Shown in pieces: positions 1 to 29,347 of a stretch of DNA of 64,000 nucleotides. Source of the stretch: Ciona savignyi (lineage: Eukaryota > Chordata > Ascidiacea > Phlebobranchia > Cionidae). The position numbers were made by a program, and so were the translations under genes. Numbering within the stretch: the stretch's first letter is position 1; every line of letters begins with the position of its first letter. Below the pieces are notes generated by a model, which saw only the letters and a program-made list of their open reading frames with translations, did no database searches and was not told where the DNA came from. The DNA is taken from positions 1,729,099 to 1,793,098 of the forward strand of contig CH003245.1 of assembly GCA_000149265.1 (NCBI GenBank), in the 5' to 3' direction.

Positions 1-3000
1 CGATTCGAATATGCTTGCTTTGCCTGTGAGATGTGTGGTTATTATATCTGTGCACCAGTGCACGACAAAGTTTTATAGATAGAAACTGCTGAACGTATGG
101 AATAAAATAGACCGTTTTGTAATTTTTGAATAACAAAGTCATTAAGGAACAAAATATAATACTAAACCAGGCATCACTTCCTGCCTACCTGACAGACGAG
201 AGAGACCACGTGCCAACCTGTACAGAAGCGAACACCAGAACAGCGCAAGCAACATACACGAAGTACAACACGAAATTAATCGAGGTGTCTCTAAAAGTGG
301 CATACTCTGGAGCAATTGTGGCGTTCCACATTCTGAAAAGATGATGCGTGAGGTAAGAGATACTGTCCCGCCACTTGGCTTAGAGGGGGTTCGTCAGACC
401 GTCAGTCGTGGTAACATCAAAACCAGCGGCTTGCTATAGAGTCATATACCTCGCCAAAGCACTATAGACATTAGTTTAATCCATCAGAAAAAATGAAAAA
501 AATAAAAAAACGGGTTGCAATATGTTCCAAATAGTCAAACATCTCGGTTGTTATAACAGGTCAAACTAATGGCCGAAAGAATAGGGTAAGACAGGATATT
601 TATGTTTATCCACGTGAATGGAAAAAAGCATGTGGGTTAACACATAGGCGCTCGACAGATTACCTCGCACCCACCATTGGTTTACCGTAGCTATTTACCG
701 TAGTGTGTTTTGTATGATTTAGACGTTCCCTAAATTCGATAGAAACCATTATTTTACTGGGTTTAGGCAATGTCCGTTAAGTGCCTTGCCAAATGACACA
801 ACCGACTAGCTAGCGGCCAGTTTCGAGCCTGCAACCGGCTGAAAGGCGACGCACTAACCCACCAAGCTAATCGGTCGGACAAAAGAAATATGAATATCGT
901 ACACTATCAAATCTTGCATGCGTTGGGTAACATGGACATTATATCGTATTCATACGTAGTACGAACGGATAATAATCATTGGTTAGAATATCGCATGTGC
1001 GCAAGGATCTTTAAGCTGTTGCTAATTGACAATGAACAGATGAGTTTAAAGGGCAATTTGGGTGAAATATACTCACGATTCATTTACGTTGGTGAGATTC
1101 AGTGCAAAGCATAGGTCGTAATTAAATTGACATTGGGCATAACGACCAAAGTTTGTAAATACGGTTGTGAGCTCGCCAAAGAAAATGAAAAGTACGGGAA
1201 GACCAGCTCCATGAACTACACTAGCCACAGCACCAATGACCATGAGAAAAATGTCGAAGCTGTCAGCAAACCGAAACTAAGGATAAAGATAGACTGGTAA
1301 ATATTAAAGACAGTTGGATTCTTCGCAACAAACCAAACTGTCTTCAAAAAATCGTGAGTAAACCGATATCCACGGTCGTAAAATTTAGTGTAGCTTATGT
1401 TAGAACATCGATAAAAACACAAAAACACATCGGGTATAGGCCTTCTGTCCTAAGGCAAAGATATAATGGGCTAGGCAATAACTGCAAATATTCTTTACAG
1501 TGTATCCAACACACCTGCCAAAAAAAAGAAATTACAAATCAACAACCATTCATCCAAATACAAAGAAAACTAACTAGCTTGTAGTAGGGGACTGTTTTTA
1601 TTTCTTCCTTGTCTTTTTTCTTGTCATCTTTACCGCTGCTTTCAGACTCCATTGCCCCACTAGCTTGGCTGCTGGTTGAACCAGTCCCAGCTCCGTTTTC
1701 GATTGGTTTAACACTGGAACACAAATTAATACCGGTGAACGGTAACCGGTACCGGAATTATATTAATTTTTGAAATTGTAATTGTTTGAATGCATTCAGT
1801 TTTCTGTTGTGTCAGAAAAACCATTGTCTTTGTTTTAGTATATATACTACAGGTCACATACTTGCGTCACAGCAAAACAATAAAACCCAACGTAATTTTA
1901 TAACATTGTTTGAGCTTGAAAATAGGTTGCATATGATTTAGATATTCTTTTAGTTTTATCGATAACCCATTAGGTCACCGATTCCTATTTAAAACCCAGT
2001 TTGCACATTGCAGACGTCGACGTGATAACCAAAGTACCTAACCGACCGAAAATATTTGTTTTGGCCAACACACTGCTTTCAAACGACCATTGAACTGCTG
2101 GGGCTCTTAACAAAATTTAGGATAAGCAAGCGGAAACTTTAACCGCAAGGTTATACCGCGCACCTTGAAGAAACAATAGCACAATAAAAGTTTTGAATAT
2201 TATTTTAATGAAACGTCCTTAACAAATTTAGAAAAGTGTCCAGTATACATATTTGACTGTGAGACATTGTATGCCTATAAGGCTATAAACGGTTACATAT
2301 ATACAATTTAAGAGAGCGAACACATATTTCACAATACTTTACAGTTTGCATTATTTTTTGATTACATAACTGCCTTCCTATGTTTTAAACACTATTCCTG
2401 TTACAGTATTCATTTTAATTGCATTTCTGTTTAAGTATAGACTAACCATAAGTTAAACATTAACCCATATTCTAAAACAAACCAGAACCGTAACTACGAC
2501 TTCTACTGCTTACAAACCGTATATATACGTAAATTAATGAAACAGTAAGATTAACCGTTTTGCATGCAATTAATAATAACTTACTCGAGCAGTATGGCAC
2601 TTCCGGTGTAAAAACTACCCGACATTACTAAGTATAATTAAGCCTAAACGTGCCATTGACTGAATAAACTAACAAAACGCTTTAATCTTCCTAGAGCTAT
2701 TTGCCTAATATGCTATAGTTTGTTTTTCGTTTGGTAAGGTTCAACGGTGTTTTTAAAACCTCTTACTAATGATAGAGTCGTCATAGCAATTTCAGACTAA
2801 ATATTTTTAAAAGTCGCTGGTCATCCTGAAATACTAACGCATGGGTTTGTAAGATCGTTGCAAATTAAGTTAATTTCGAATTGTCCACTCGCGAATTTAC
2901 TAAAAGAATAGGTATACTAATTTGCAGTTGGTTTATTGTGAAACCGCACGAAATCCCTTTGATTAACATGCGCCACAACAAAAACATTACAATATGTTAT

Positions 3001-5200
3001 CTCACCTTTTGATTTCTACTTCCTGAGGCATCCTTATTTTCCTACCAATTCTATCAAGTAGATCAACAGATTGCTACGTAAAAGTTGCTAAGAGATATAC
3101 GGTTTACAGTACACCGTGTTTAGGTCGTATAATAGTCTATCTTTGCTATTATCCCGGTACCCGTTTACTCCACTCACAAGGCCATACGGTAAACACGTTT
3201 CTGTAGCCCGGTCACGCCAAGTCGGAATGCCCTGTTTCCTTTTTATCCCTTACATTCTGCTACGGCGGGAACTTTTACACACAATACTGACTGAAAGGAC
3301 ATGATGTGCACGACCACGGGCGCTACATACAAAGCTACTTATCACGCCTGTAAAGCCACCTTTCATTCTGCAAAACACAAGTGCGGTCCAGCTGCCCTAC
3401 TCAAGAATGGTGGTCAAGCAGCATTCTAGGAAGTCCAGCCTCGGGCCCCATGAAGACGTTTGTTTCTTTTATTCTATACCCTAGAAGCAATAAACTAAGG
3501 CCGCCGACTATAATTACTCAAGTTTTAATCGCTGCAGACAACTTGAAGAAGGAAAGGAAACTTGACCGTGCATTTAAAAACACTTTTTTTCATTGATGGT
3601 CCAAAGGCATTCGATTTCACGTACTGCTTTACAAAAAACACTTAACCGGTAACGTTACATAAAGTACAACATTGTAACATTAAGTGATGTCTGCGTTTTC
3701 TGTCAGACCACGACTGTGGTTTGAAGTTTTATACGCTCGTTTTGAGTTACTGTGCCGGGGGAATTACCTAGTGTTGCGACACACGAACGAAATAATTTTG
3801 AGTAACAGCAGGCGTTTGATTGTGACGTAGCAGGTAGCCTAATAGACATTTTACATGTTTTATTTCTCCTATGCAACAAAACAAAAAACAAGTATTACAC
3901 CGAATAGTCGAAATTGTTTAATTGAAACTCGGCCTTCCATTTTGTACGCTCCACCTCATTATATGCATTTTAAATCAACAATCTTCCTCTTCTAAAACAC
4001 TTTAAACGCATAATTATTGTAATTGTTAACCTTTCTTTAAGAATGTTAATCTCCCCTTAAACTTGACCCGAAGTGTTTTCTCACTATAACGACGGTCGTA
4101 TTGTTTTGCGCAACGTAAACAAAAGTAGCGTGGGAGAATAAATGGGATTTTTCACAGCACGGCATTTAAAAAATAATAATTTTTTGTCGATTTTTTTATG
4201 AAATTCCGAGATTTGATTCTTCCAACTTGATTAACAACTGATTAAAATTATCTCTTACTTAAATACATCAAACAAATTTTTAATCTGGCTTAACTGTTTA
4301 TAAGACATTTATTATTTAATGAGACATTTTAGTTATATACTTGGAAAACGCCAACTACATACTTGACCTAAAATCGGTGTATATATCTATAATTTATCTA
4401 TGGACGCATCTTAAGCAATCTAAGGATAATAATATATTCCGTAGATTCTCTTAGGTCGTTATCCAATTTCATCTCAAATGGAGGGTCTCAATCGTGTGGT
4501 TTGATCTTACGAAATAGGTCATCGATATCACAGCTTGCACCGCACATTACTGCTAGAATGCAGCGTTTGTGGCGAAATGTGTGCAGCTTACTAAAATACC
4601 ATGCTTTATAAGTAAAGGTTATGGAGTTGGAATGTTAAACTATTTTGAACGAAGACCAATATTTACATGTATTATAGACGATTAAATGACGACATGACCC
4701 TTCCACCTACTTATTCGCAACGCAAACTTTCACGCTGGCGAACAGGTGTTTGTTTCTTATAACAAGGCGCGCGAACGTAATGAAACAAACAGCTGTCAGT
4801 TAGAATGTTGGCTTGTGCATGAATCTGGCCTAACAAAGTGGAAATTATAATTAAAAAATTAGTGAACACAATGTCAAATTGGGACGGGTTTCGATCCTAA
4901 ACGTTTTGACAGCCCACCGAACCTAAAATAAGAAACCGTTCTAACAGGCTATTCAACAACTTTAAACAAAGTTACAGGCTATTCAATAACTTTAAACAAA
5001 CGTAAGTGAAAAACTAAATAAACAGACCGTGAGAGTTCACTGACCAATTTTTGTTATGTTGTGTATACACTACCATTTGCAACAAATACAAGTGAATGCA
5101 GCCTCATAAATTAAACAGAGCACAAATTGGGTTCTATACGATCTAGCCTGACCTATCATAAAATACATACTTACCGGTTATTTTGGGTCGTTTTCGTCAT
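1..5200 (-). CDS. ABCB full transporter (P-glycoprotein-like), copy A, 5' exons only; gene continues past the left edge
   Basis: Five coding exons on the minus strand: 5175-5200 (ATG at 5198-5200), 1575-1713, 1077-1276, 189-332 and 1-23 (cut by the window edge). They encode the N-terminal cytoplasmic tail, the first membrane helix with the motif HGAGLP and the second membrane helix of an ABCB exporter. Each exon has the same length and phase as its partner in copy B (26, 139, 200 and 144 nt), all frames are open, and every donor and acceptor follows GT-AG (the exon-2 donor is the weaker GTTAGT). The family pumps lipophilic compounds across membranes using ATP; the ATP-binding domains of this copy lie outside the window. 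Nothing seen suggests a pseudogene. It sits head to tail with copy B, and intron sequence next to exons is also similar, so the duplication or gene conversion is fairly recent. Confidence 0.85.
367..450 (+). repeat. decayed tRNA-like SINE fragment shared with copy B
   Basis: Next to the 189-332 exon there is a tRNA-like stretch (TTGGCTTAG... then ACATCAAAACCAGC). A matching stretch lies at the same place in copy B, about 21335-21420. Shared position means it was present before the ABCB duplication. It is degraded and the exact ends are uncertain. Confidence 0.4.
593..880 (-). repeat. tRNA-derived SINE, minus orientation, in an ABCB-A intron
   Basis: Read on the minus strand it begins with GTCCGACCGATTAGC and a tRNA-like A box/B box region, continues with the family words GACTAGCTAGCGGCC (as read on plus) and CAATGTCCGTTAAGTGCC, and ends at an AGGATATTTATG-type tail. 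The same order of words recurs in copies at 23638-23858, 46798-46940 and 58386-58685. Confidence 0.7.
1714..5174. other. intron 1 of ABCB copy A (3.46 kb)
   Basis: AT-rich intron without a convincing gene. Short blocks match intron 1 of copy B in the same order: a GGGGGAATTACCTA block near 3757-3775 (partner near 23076-23092), AACGCATAATTATTG near 4005 (partner near 23592) and TTGTTTTGCGCAA near 4101. A small direct repeat of about 27 bp lies at 4944-5000. ORFs in this stretch are short and show no family features. Confidence 0.6.
4944..5000. repeat. short tandem direct repeat
   Basis: ACAGGCTATTCAA followed by AACTTTAAACAAA occurs twice in succession with one substitution, giving a two-copy tandem repeat with a unit of about 28 bp. 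Confidence 0.75.
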
Positions 5201-5811
5201 AATTGTTTGATCAGAGGCTGTATTAATACCTTAAAAAGTAATACCAGAAAGTTGCTTCTCTGAACTGCTTGCAAAGTTCAAATCTATATAGCTACAAAAC
5301 TGGCCAACTATTTCGGGTTTTAAGACTTTCTACGCACACTAGTGACATATAATATGTAAGAATGAAGGACCACCTGAAAATGCGATTACAATTTGAATTG
5401 CGAACCACTGAACAAAGCCATTGTGTAGGATATCTATTCAAACACGGCAATCAATCGAGCAAAGAGCAGCAGGCTTCGCGTGCACTTGTCATCAAACTAG
5501 TAAAAGGCTGCTCTGTAAACAAAATTAAAAAAATAAAACTTAAAAAGCAAGCAATCGAAAATATAAGTGCTATTCTGTTTAAAAATCTCTCAGTGTTTAA
5601 CTAGCCTTTCGTAGCGACCGATATTTTCAAATTGCACTTTCTAAACACTCATTACCTGAACATCTAAATTATGTATATTATCCGTTCATGCCCTTTTTCG
5701 TATTACCTAAATTACGTCGATTGTTTCAATCATGTCTATAGGAATAAAAAGTAAATAGAATGAAACTTATTATTTTAACCGCAAACTTTGTAATTTTAAA
5801 TGTTGTAATAT

Positions 5812-5932
5812 AGGATAGGATATTTATGTTTATCCCCGTGAATGGGAGACTAAGGAGGTTAACACACGGACAATCGTCAGATCAGCTCGCTGAAAAGCGC
5901 CGCACTAAACCAACAGACTAACCGGTCGGACC
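5812..5932 (-). repeat. internally deleted tRNA-derived SINE
   Basis: Has the tail block AGGATAGGATATTTATG and the head block AACCGGTCGGACC of the SINE family but lacks most of the middle seen in the 593-880 copy. Confidence 0.6.
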
Positions 5933-6310
5933 ATATCAGTTTGCATTTATTGTAAAAAATCGAATAAATACGATACCCGCATGCTCATAGTGAGTGGTTA
6001 TACACCAAAGGCGTTATAAAACGGGTAATCAAATCACCTTGTGCCACAGTCGGGTTACAGAAGTTATTTTTACTGGACAAGCTCCAAATCTGCATTAACT
6101 CGTGTACCGAGGAGAGTTGTGTTATTATCGGTGGATAAGCTCCAACACCTTGTCCCGATAAACCAGTAAATTGCATACACAGCAGTTTGAGATTACCAAT
6201 GTCGATAAAACAATAGATACGGGATTATATTTGTTGTTTAAACGACCTTACTTGTAAGTTCATTTTTTATCACGCCGTTTTGGAGTGTTCAAATAGCAAC
6301 CCGGGACAGG

Positions 6311-6375
6311 CGATGCTATATAAATTACGAGATTTAAACACTACCCAATGTCACGTGCACATTTTACTGCTTTCT
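6311..6375. promoter_or_regulatory. candidate upstream module of ABCB-A (E-box block)
   Basis: The block reads GATGCTATATAAATTACGAG, then ATTTAAACA, then CAATGTCACGTG. A close relative lies at 27524-27580, and a more diverged one lies at 26551-26600, both upstream of ABCB-B. It contains a perfect CACGTG palindrome (E-box) and a TATATAA word. Conservation upstream of both gene copies suggests promoter or enhancer function, but it could simply be carried along in the duplication. Confidence 0.35.
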
Positions 6376-7424
6376 TGTTATAAAAATAGTATTTTAAATC
6401 GTTAAGTTGCACATAAATTTCATGGGTTATTGCACAATGTGCATTATAAATCTTGTGGACAGTAAAGCCACTTTCATACGCAGGTATCGCTATACTTTTA
6501 ATTTATTATGAATCCTGTAAAACTTTGGTGTATTTCTAGCGAAAAGTGTAAATGCATAACATTTTTCGTATATGTTGTGTTTAAGAAAGTTATTATTATC
6601 AGCTCAAAATTGCTTTAATGAATCTCTGATTAAATTTAACGATGTGCTCTTTAAACGTCATATCTCAAATGAATTTAACTTCTCGAAGCATTTTTTCGAA
6701 TTGTTTTATATTTAGTTTGTCGCTTAGATTTGGATAACCGTGAAATATTTGCGCAGCATCAACGTAAATAGATCTTGCCTGCTGACTCGTGGATGGGAAA
6801 AACAAGGGGGTAAACGTTATAACACGAGTAAAATTCAGTTTTACCTCTCGCCACTGTCCGGTTCAGATTATCTATCTACCAAATGCAGTGTGTTATATTC
6901 TTAAGTTGCTACTTTTTAAGCTCAACTAATTATACATTGAATTAAAGCGACGTACGCTAAGTGCTTTGTCCAGGAAGACAACCCACCAACCAGCACCTGG
7001 TTTCGATCTAACAACCTTTCAGCTGTTGATCACGTCAACCTTCGTCCATTTCACCCAATCACTTGTACATTAACATTTATATCAAATGACGCTTATGGTA
7101 ATTTCGAGTTAAAAGTTTATTGTCACTACGCAGTGAATATAATATTTTGTGGTTTAAACCAACCAGTGCATTATAGGGAATAATAGCGGACTGATGAGTA
7201 CAAGAAAATGAGGATACCTAAAGAGCACTAGAAACGTGCAATATTAAATAATAAAAAATTAATACTTATCAAACAATCAAACATAATCAATCATGTGTAT
7301 TGCATGTTGCATAAAAATAAATCCATATTGAACAATGAAACAAAGAAAAAGGGGAAAAATATAAAAAAATCACTTGTTTATCGCGACAAAATTAAACATT
7401 AAACATTTTTGATGCTTCAGCATT

Positions 7425-26054
<18,630 letters not shown>

Positions 26055-26550
26055 AATTGTTTGATCCTCTGCTCTTTGTCCAGTTACTTTTAAAGTCCCA
26101 GCTAAATTTTGCTGGATTAAATTGCTTATAAAGATCAAATCTATTAGGATGCAAAAAGGCTTACAAGACTGTAAAGGGCCAACTTTTGACGTTCTTGCTT
26201 CTTACGTGAAGGCGATGATATGTGCCATGTAAGAGAATAAGATCAACTTTCTATTGCAATTAAATATTTCCCCTCTTCGCCAACATGTGTTGGGACTACA
26301 AAGAAATTTTATACTGCACTGGTTCAAAACTTCAAAAAAAGGAGGTTTAAATAGTTGGATCTACATACACACACATCTGCACGACGCCGTCGGACAGGTG
26401 TTTCATTAAAAAATGACTTTCGAATGTACGATTTTAGAAAAGAAAAAAAATCAGCCAGCGAGTAAGCGTGTACGTGGACCAGGCCTAAGCTCATGTTATT
26501 CAAACGACCGGTGCGTCTGATCGCGAGCATGTGTGTGGACCCGGCATTAT

Positions 26551-26690
26551 GTGATGTTATAGAGATCACGAGATTCAAACAATACCCTATTCAACTTGTC
26601 CTTTTCACTGCTGTTACGCTTTTTGAGAAAGGAAACGTGGGCGTTTATATTGAGAAATAAAACCTGTGCCCATATTTGCGATTGTGCAAT
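26551..26690. promoter_or_regulatory. candidate upstream module of ABCB-B, proximal block
   Basis: Reads GTGATGTTATAGAGATCACG, then AGATTCAAACA, then GAGAAAGGAAACGTG. It matches, with divergence, the block at 27524-27660, including the words GAGAAAGGAAAC, CCTGTGC and GCAATGTG. The CACGTG E-box of the other blocks is lost here. Confidence 0.35.
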
Positions 26691-27523
26691 GTATACCCTA
26701 GTCGTCGTCGATTATTTAAGGCGGCTTCCGTAAACAGTTTTTAGACTGCTCCCAATTTATTTTGAATCCGGTTAAACGTCGAAGTAGTTTAAGCGAAATT
26801 TCTTATTGCTAAACACAATTTGCGGAGATGGGGAAGTCTTTGTAAAGTAGGAATCGAGTTTTACCCGAAACGGGTGATTGACACTAGTCATAACAACTTT
26901 GGTATGCTGTAGCCAAACTTTACATTTAAATTATGCAAAGAACAATGAAAACAATAACAGAATAAATAACAGAATCGGTAACTGGTAGCCAACAACCATT
27001 AACCGACTTTAAATTTTAAAAAAGTAATTGAACTAGGTATCGGTAACTAACATAATGTCGATATTTTTATTGTTTTACTAGGTCAATTTTTAAAACTGTG
27101 AAGAGTTAATCACTGGGTTCGTTTTTAAATGGTATACGCTGTATACAAGGCGGTCTCACTGGCCTTTTTGTAGCACCACATTACTAGCATTTATTCAACC
27201 CATTAACCAATTTTCACTGTTTGGTCTCCGGGCTAACCAGTAAATTGCCTGTTCATGGATAAGAATTTACAATTTGGTCGTGTGCCGAACGATTAACGCG
27301 AACAATGCATATATCAACAAATCTGAACAAAAACGGTAACGAACCCACAAGCTGTTTAAAAACTAACCGGTAGATAAACAATAAAAGGAATTATAATTGC
27401 GAATAACACCATATTGCATGATGAATGCATATAAGTTTTCTATCGAACTTGTTCAGGAGAAATTATTAGTAGTTAATGCTTATATATTGCTGCAATCAAG
27501 CGTTTAAGTGCATACCGCATGAG

Positions 27524-27662
27524 GTGATGTTTTATGAATCACGAGATTTAAACATTAACCAATGTCACGTGTACTTTTTACTGGGTCGTTTATTGAGAAA
27601 GGAAACCTGTGCGATTTCTATGAGTCCCGAAAAATGCCGTATTTGAAATTACGCAATGTGCG
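27524..27662. promoter_or_regulatory. candidate upstream module of ABCB-B, distal block
   Basis: Reads GTGATGTTTTATGAATCACG, AGATTTAAACA, CCAATGTCACGTG and GAGAAAGGAAACCTGTGC. It shares the ATTTAAACA...CAATGTCACGTG core with the block before copy A at 6311-6375. It lies about 1 kb further from the gene than the proximal relative, so the module is duplicated here. Confidence 0.35.
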
Positions 27663-27738
27663 CGTTAGGATCATCTTTAAACGTATGGTCTTCACTTTTT
27701 AATTTTTAACGGAAACTTTAAATTGTTGTTAGTGAAAT

Positions 27739-27811
27739 GTGTCATTGTGTAAGACCATGTTGCGGAAAATCTTGCGTCGATATAAAAGTAATTAAGATTG
27801 GGCCCAACGAG
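27739..27811 (+). other. small exon-like ORF, Cys-rich start
   Basis: An ATG at 27739 opens a 24-codon frame starting MCHCVRPCCGKSC that ends at a GAG|GTAAAT donor. The translation looks coding-like, but the nearest downstream candidate exon (28044-28275) does not join in frame at its obvious acceptor. It may be the start of an unidentified gene between the ABCB and SLC10A7 promoters. Confidence 0.2.
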
Positions 27812-28043
27812 GTAAATTTGTTATTTCATTCTCGTTTTTTTTGCTAATATAACCACATGATTATACAAGTGGATTAAAAGAATAGGCCTATGTCATATTC
27901 GGTAAACTTTTTAAACAAAGAAAATCGTAATTCGACGTTTTAAATGTCATACCACTCATACAAATGAATCGATATTAATTAAGTCGCCAGCTACCAACGT
28001 CACATTCCGATGCGGTAAAAAGCGTCATATGTGTTTTAAATAG

Positions 28044-28275
28044 TATTGACGAAGAATACGCTTTCTATGATAAAACCAACCGTTGTTCACAAACTACCCG
28101 ACGTAATGTTTGTTTTCCGGAAGGGCGTTCAATCAATTATTCTAGCTATTTTCGAATTTCAACTGGCCTTCAAAAAAGGGGAACCTGTTGTACTCAATGA
28201 CCGGGCGGTACGACATGCCTGGCATGAGCTTTTAGCACATGGCGCTCAACTTATTATTTGCCCGAATTCAGGTTA
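28044..28275 (+). other. unrecognised exon-like open segment
   Basis: An acceptor-like TTTTAAATAG precedes a 77-codon open frame that ends CCGAATTCAG|GTTAAA. Translation includes KPTVVHKLPDVMFVF, EFQLAFKKGEPVVLN and VRHAWHELLAHGAQLIICPN, with a codon pattern that looks selected. I do not recognise the protein. It may belong to a small gene with the 27739 ORF, though the phases I tried do not join. Confidence 0.3.
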
Positions 28276-28409
28276 AATTTCATTTTTTTATTACTTAGAT
28301 TTTGTAAATATATTTTTTTATCAAAAACAAAACAAAATTACGGAACTCATTTGAAACTAAAGAGATTAACTACGTTTTAATCGACACCCAACATGTCGAA
28401 GGGAACCCA

Positions 28410-28467
28410 CACAACTTTACATTATACAAAAAAATACATTAATTTTTTTGTATAATGTAAAGTTGTG
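28410..28467. repeat. perfect 26-bp inverted repeat with 6-base loop
   Basis: The left arm (28410-28435) starts CACAACTTTACATTATAC and continues into seven A and a T; the right arm (28442-28467) is its exact reverse complement. The loop is ACATTA. It could be a miniature transposon remnant or form a hairpin in a transcript. No flanking duplication is obvious. Confidence 0.9.
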
Positions 28468-28693
28468 ACAAATCTTTTCAGCCTAATCGCCTTTTACAAT
28501 ATTACAAAAAATGCTATTTTATGATGGGTTTGTCACCAAGACCGTTTTTGTATAAAAATGGTATATGCGTTGGTATAACTATTCATCCACATGACCGAAC
28601 AACTTTGAACGGAATGCGACGCGTTGCCAAGGTATCTACTATATGATATCTATGTTCCGGGTCATGCATGGTTGAATAGTTTTGTTTACAATA

Positions 28694-28767
28694 CCCCGGT
28701 ATAATGTCGATGAACTGGTATTGTGACGTGTGTAGAAAATCGCCATCATCCTTTGCAGCTTTAAACT
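28694..28767 (+). other. possible 5' non-coding exon of SLC10A7 with a short upstream ORF
   Basis: Contains an ATG opening a short frame (MNWYCDVCRKSPSSF...) and a consensus donor AGCA|GTAAGT. If spliced to the acceptor TTTTTTCTAG just before 29311, that frame meets a stop at once, so the segment would be 5' UTR with an upstream ORF. The start boundary is not determined. Confidence 0.3.
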
Positions 28768-29347
28768 GGTATAGCAGTAAGTCCTTTTTTATAAATGGAA
28801 GTGTAGTAGTTGTTTCTTTTATGCGTTATTTCTTTATATAATCTTGACTGGGATTTTAAAAATTTGTTTGATTTATAAATTTCGTGCTGTTTATTATTAC
28901 ATATTAAATATACAATTATTATATAGAAATTATCTAACCTAAGCTTAAATGACTTGGTAGTTATAAATTATCATTAGGGTATTAGTGATACCTCAAATTT
29001 TGGATGTAGTTGAGAGGTATAGTTGTGTAATTAATGGAATGTGTATCCTGTCTGTATTTAGATATATCATTTAAAATTCCCTGAGCCGTATTTTAGTGGG
29101 AGCACCATATACTAGTTGGTTTTACTTTCACTGTGAACCAAAAACGCTTATTGGTTAGCTGTAGATGAGAAAGCAACGAAATGCACTTTATTTTTTAGAT
29201 TTGATTATTTTATGTTTTGTTAAGATACTTGGCAACATTGCTTAAACCCTTGAAAAGATAGAAAATAGTGTGCATTGGTGGACAATAATAACATCTGTAT
29301 TTTTTCTAGGTTAAAATATCCACCTACAAGGAAATGGTGCTTGGCTG

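Larger units (their letters stand above)
5201..7424. other. intergenic DNA between ABCB-A start and ABCB-B end
   Basis: No supported coding exon. It should hold the 5' UTR and promoter of copy A, and the 3' UTR of copy B at its right end. A SINE remnant lies at 5812-5932 and another decayed piece around 6950-7060. A block at 6311-6375 resembles two blocks upstream of copy B (see the regulatory entries). An 80-codon open frame at 5362-5604 has no recognisable features and is probably chance. Confidence 0.5.
26055..29347. other. region between ABCB-B and SLC10A7 (head-to-head)
   Basis: The two genes point away from each other, so both promoters should lie here. It contains two upstream blocks like the one before copy A, an unassigned exon-like frame at 28044-28275, a hairpin at 28410-28467 and a probable 5' non-coding exon of SLC10A7 near 28694-28767. 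Other stretches are AT-rich with nothing I can support. Confidence 0.55.

Noticed and set aside
126..344. Plus-strand 72-codon frame repeated at 21129-21311
   Set aside because: It is the complement of a conserved ABCB exon (189-332 and 21156-21299); the duplication makes the shadow frame look conserved.
3745..3891. First ABCB-A exon at the GGGGGAATTACCTA block in intron 1
   Set aside because: The frame meeting exon 2 is closed or out of phase in both copies, whereas 5175-5200 and 26029-26054 give an ATG, a good donor and the right phase in both.
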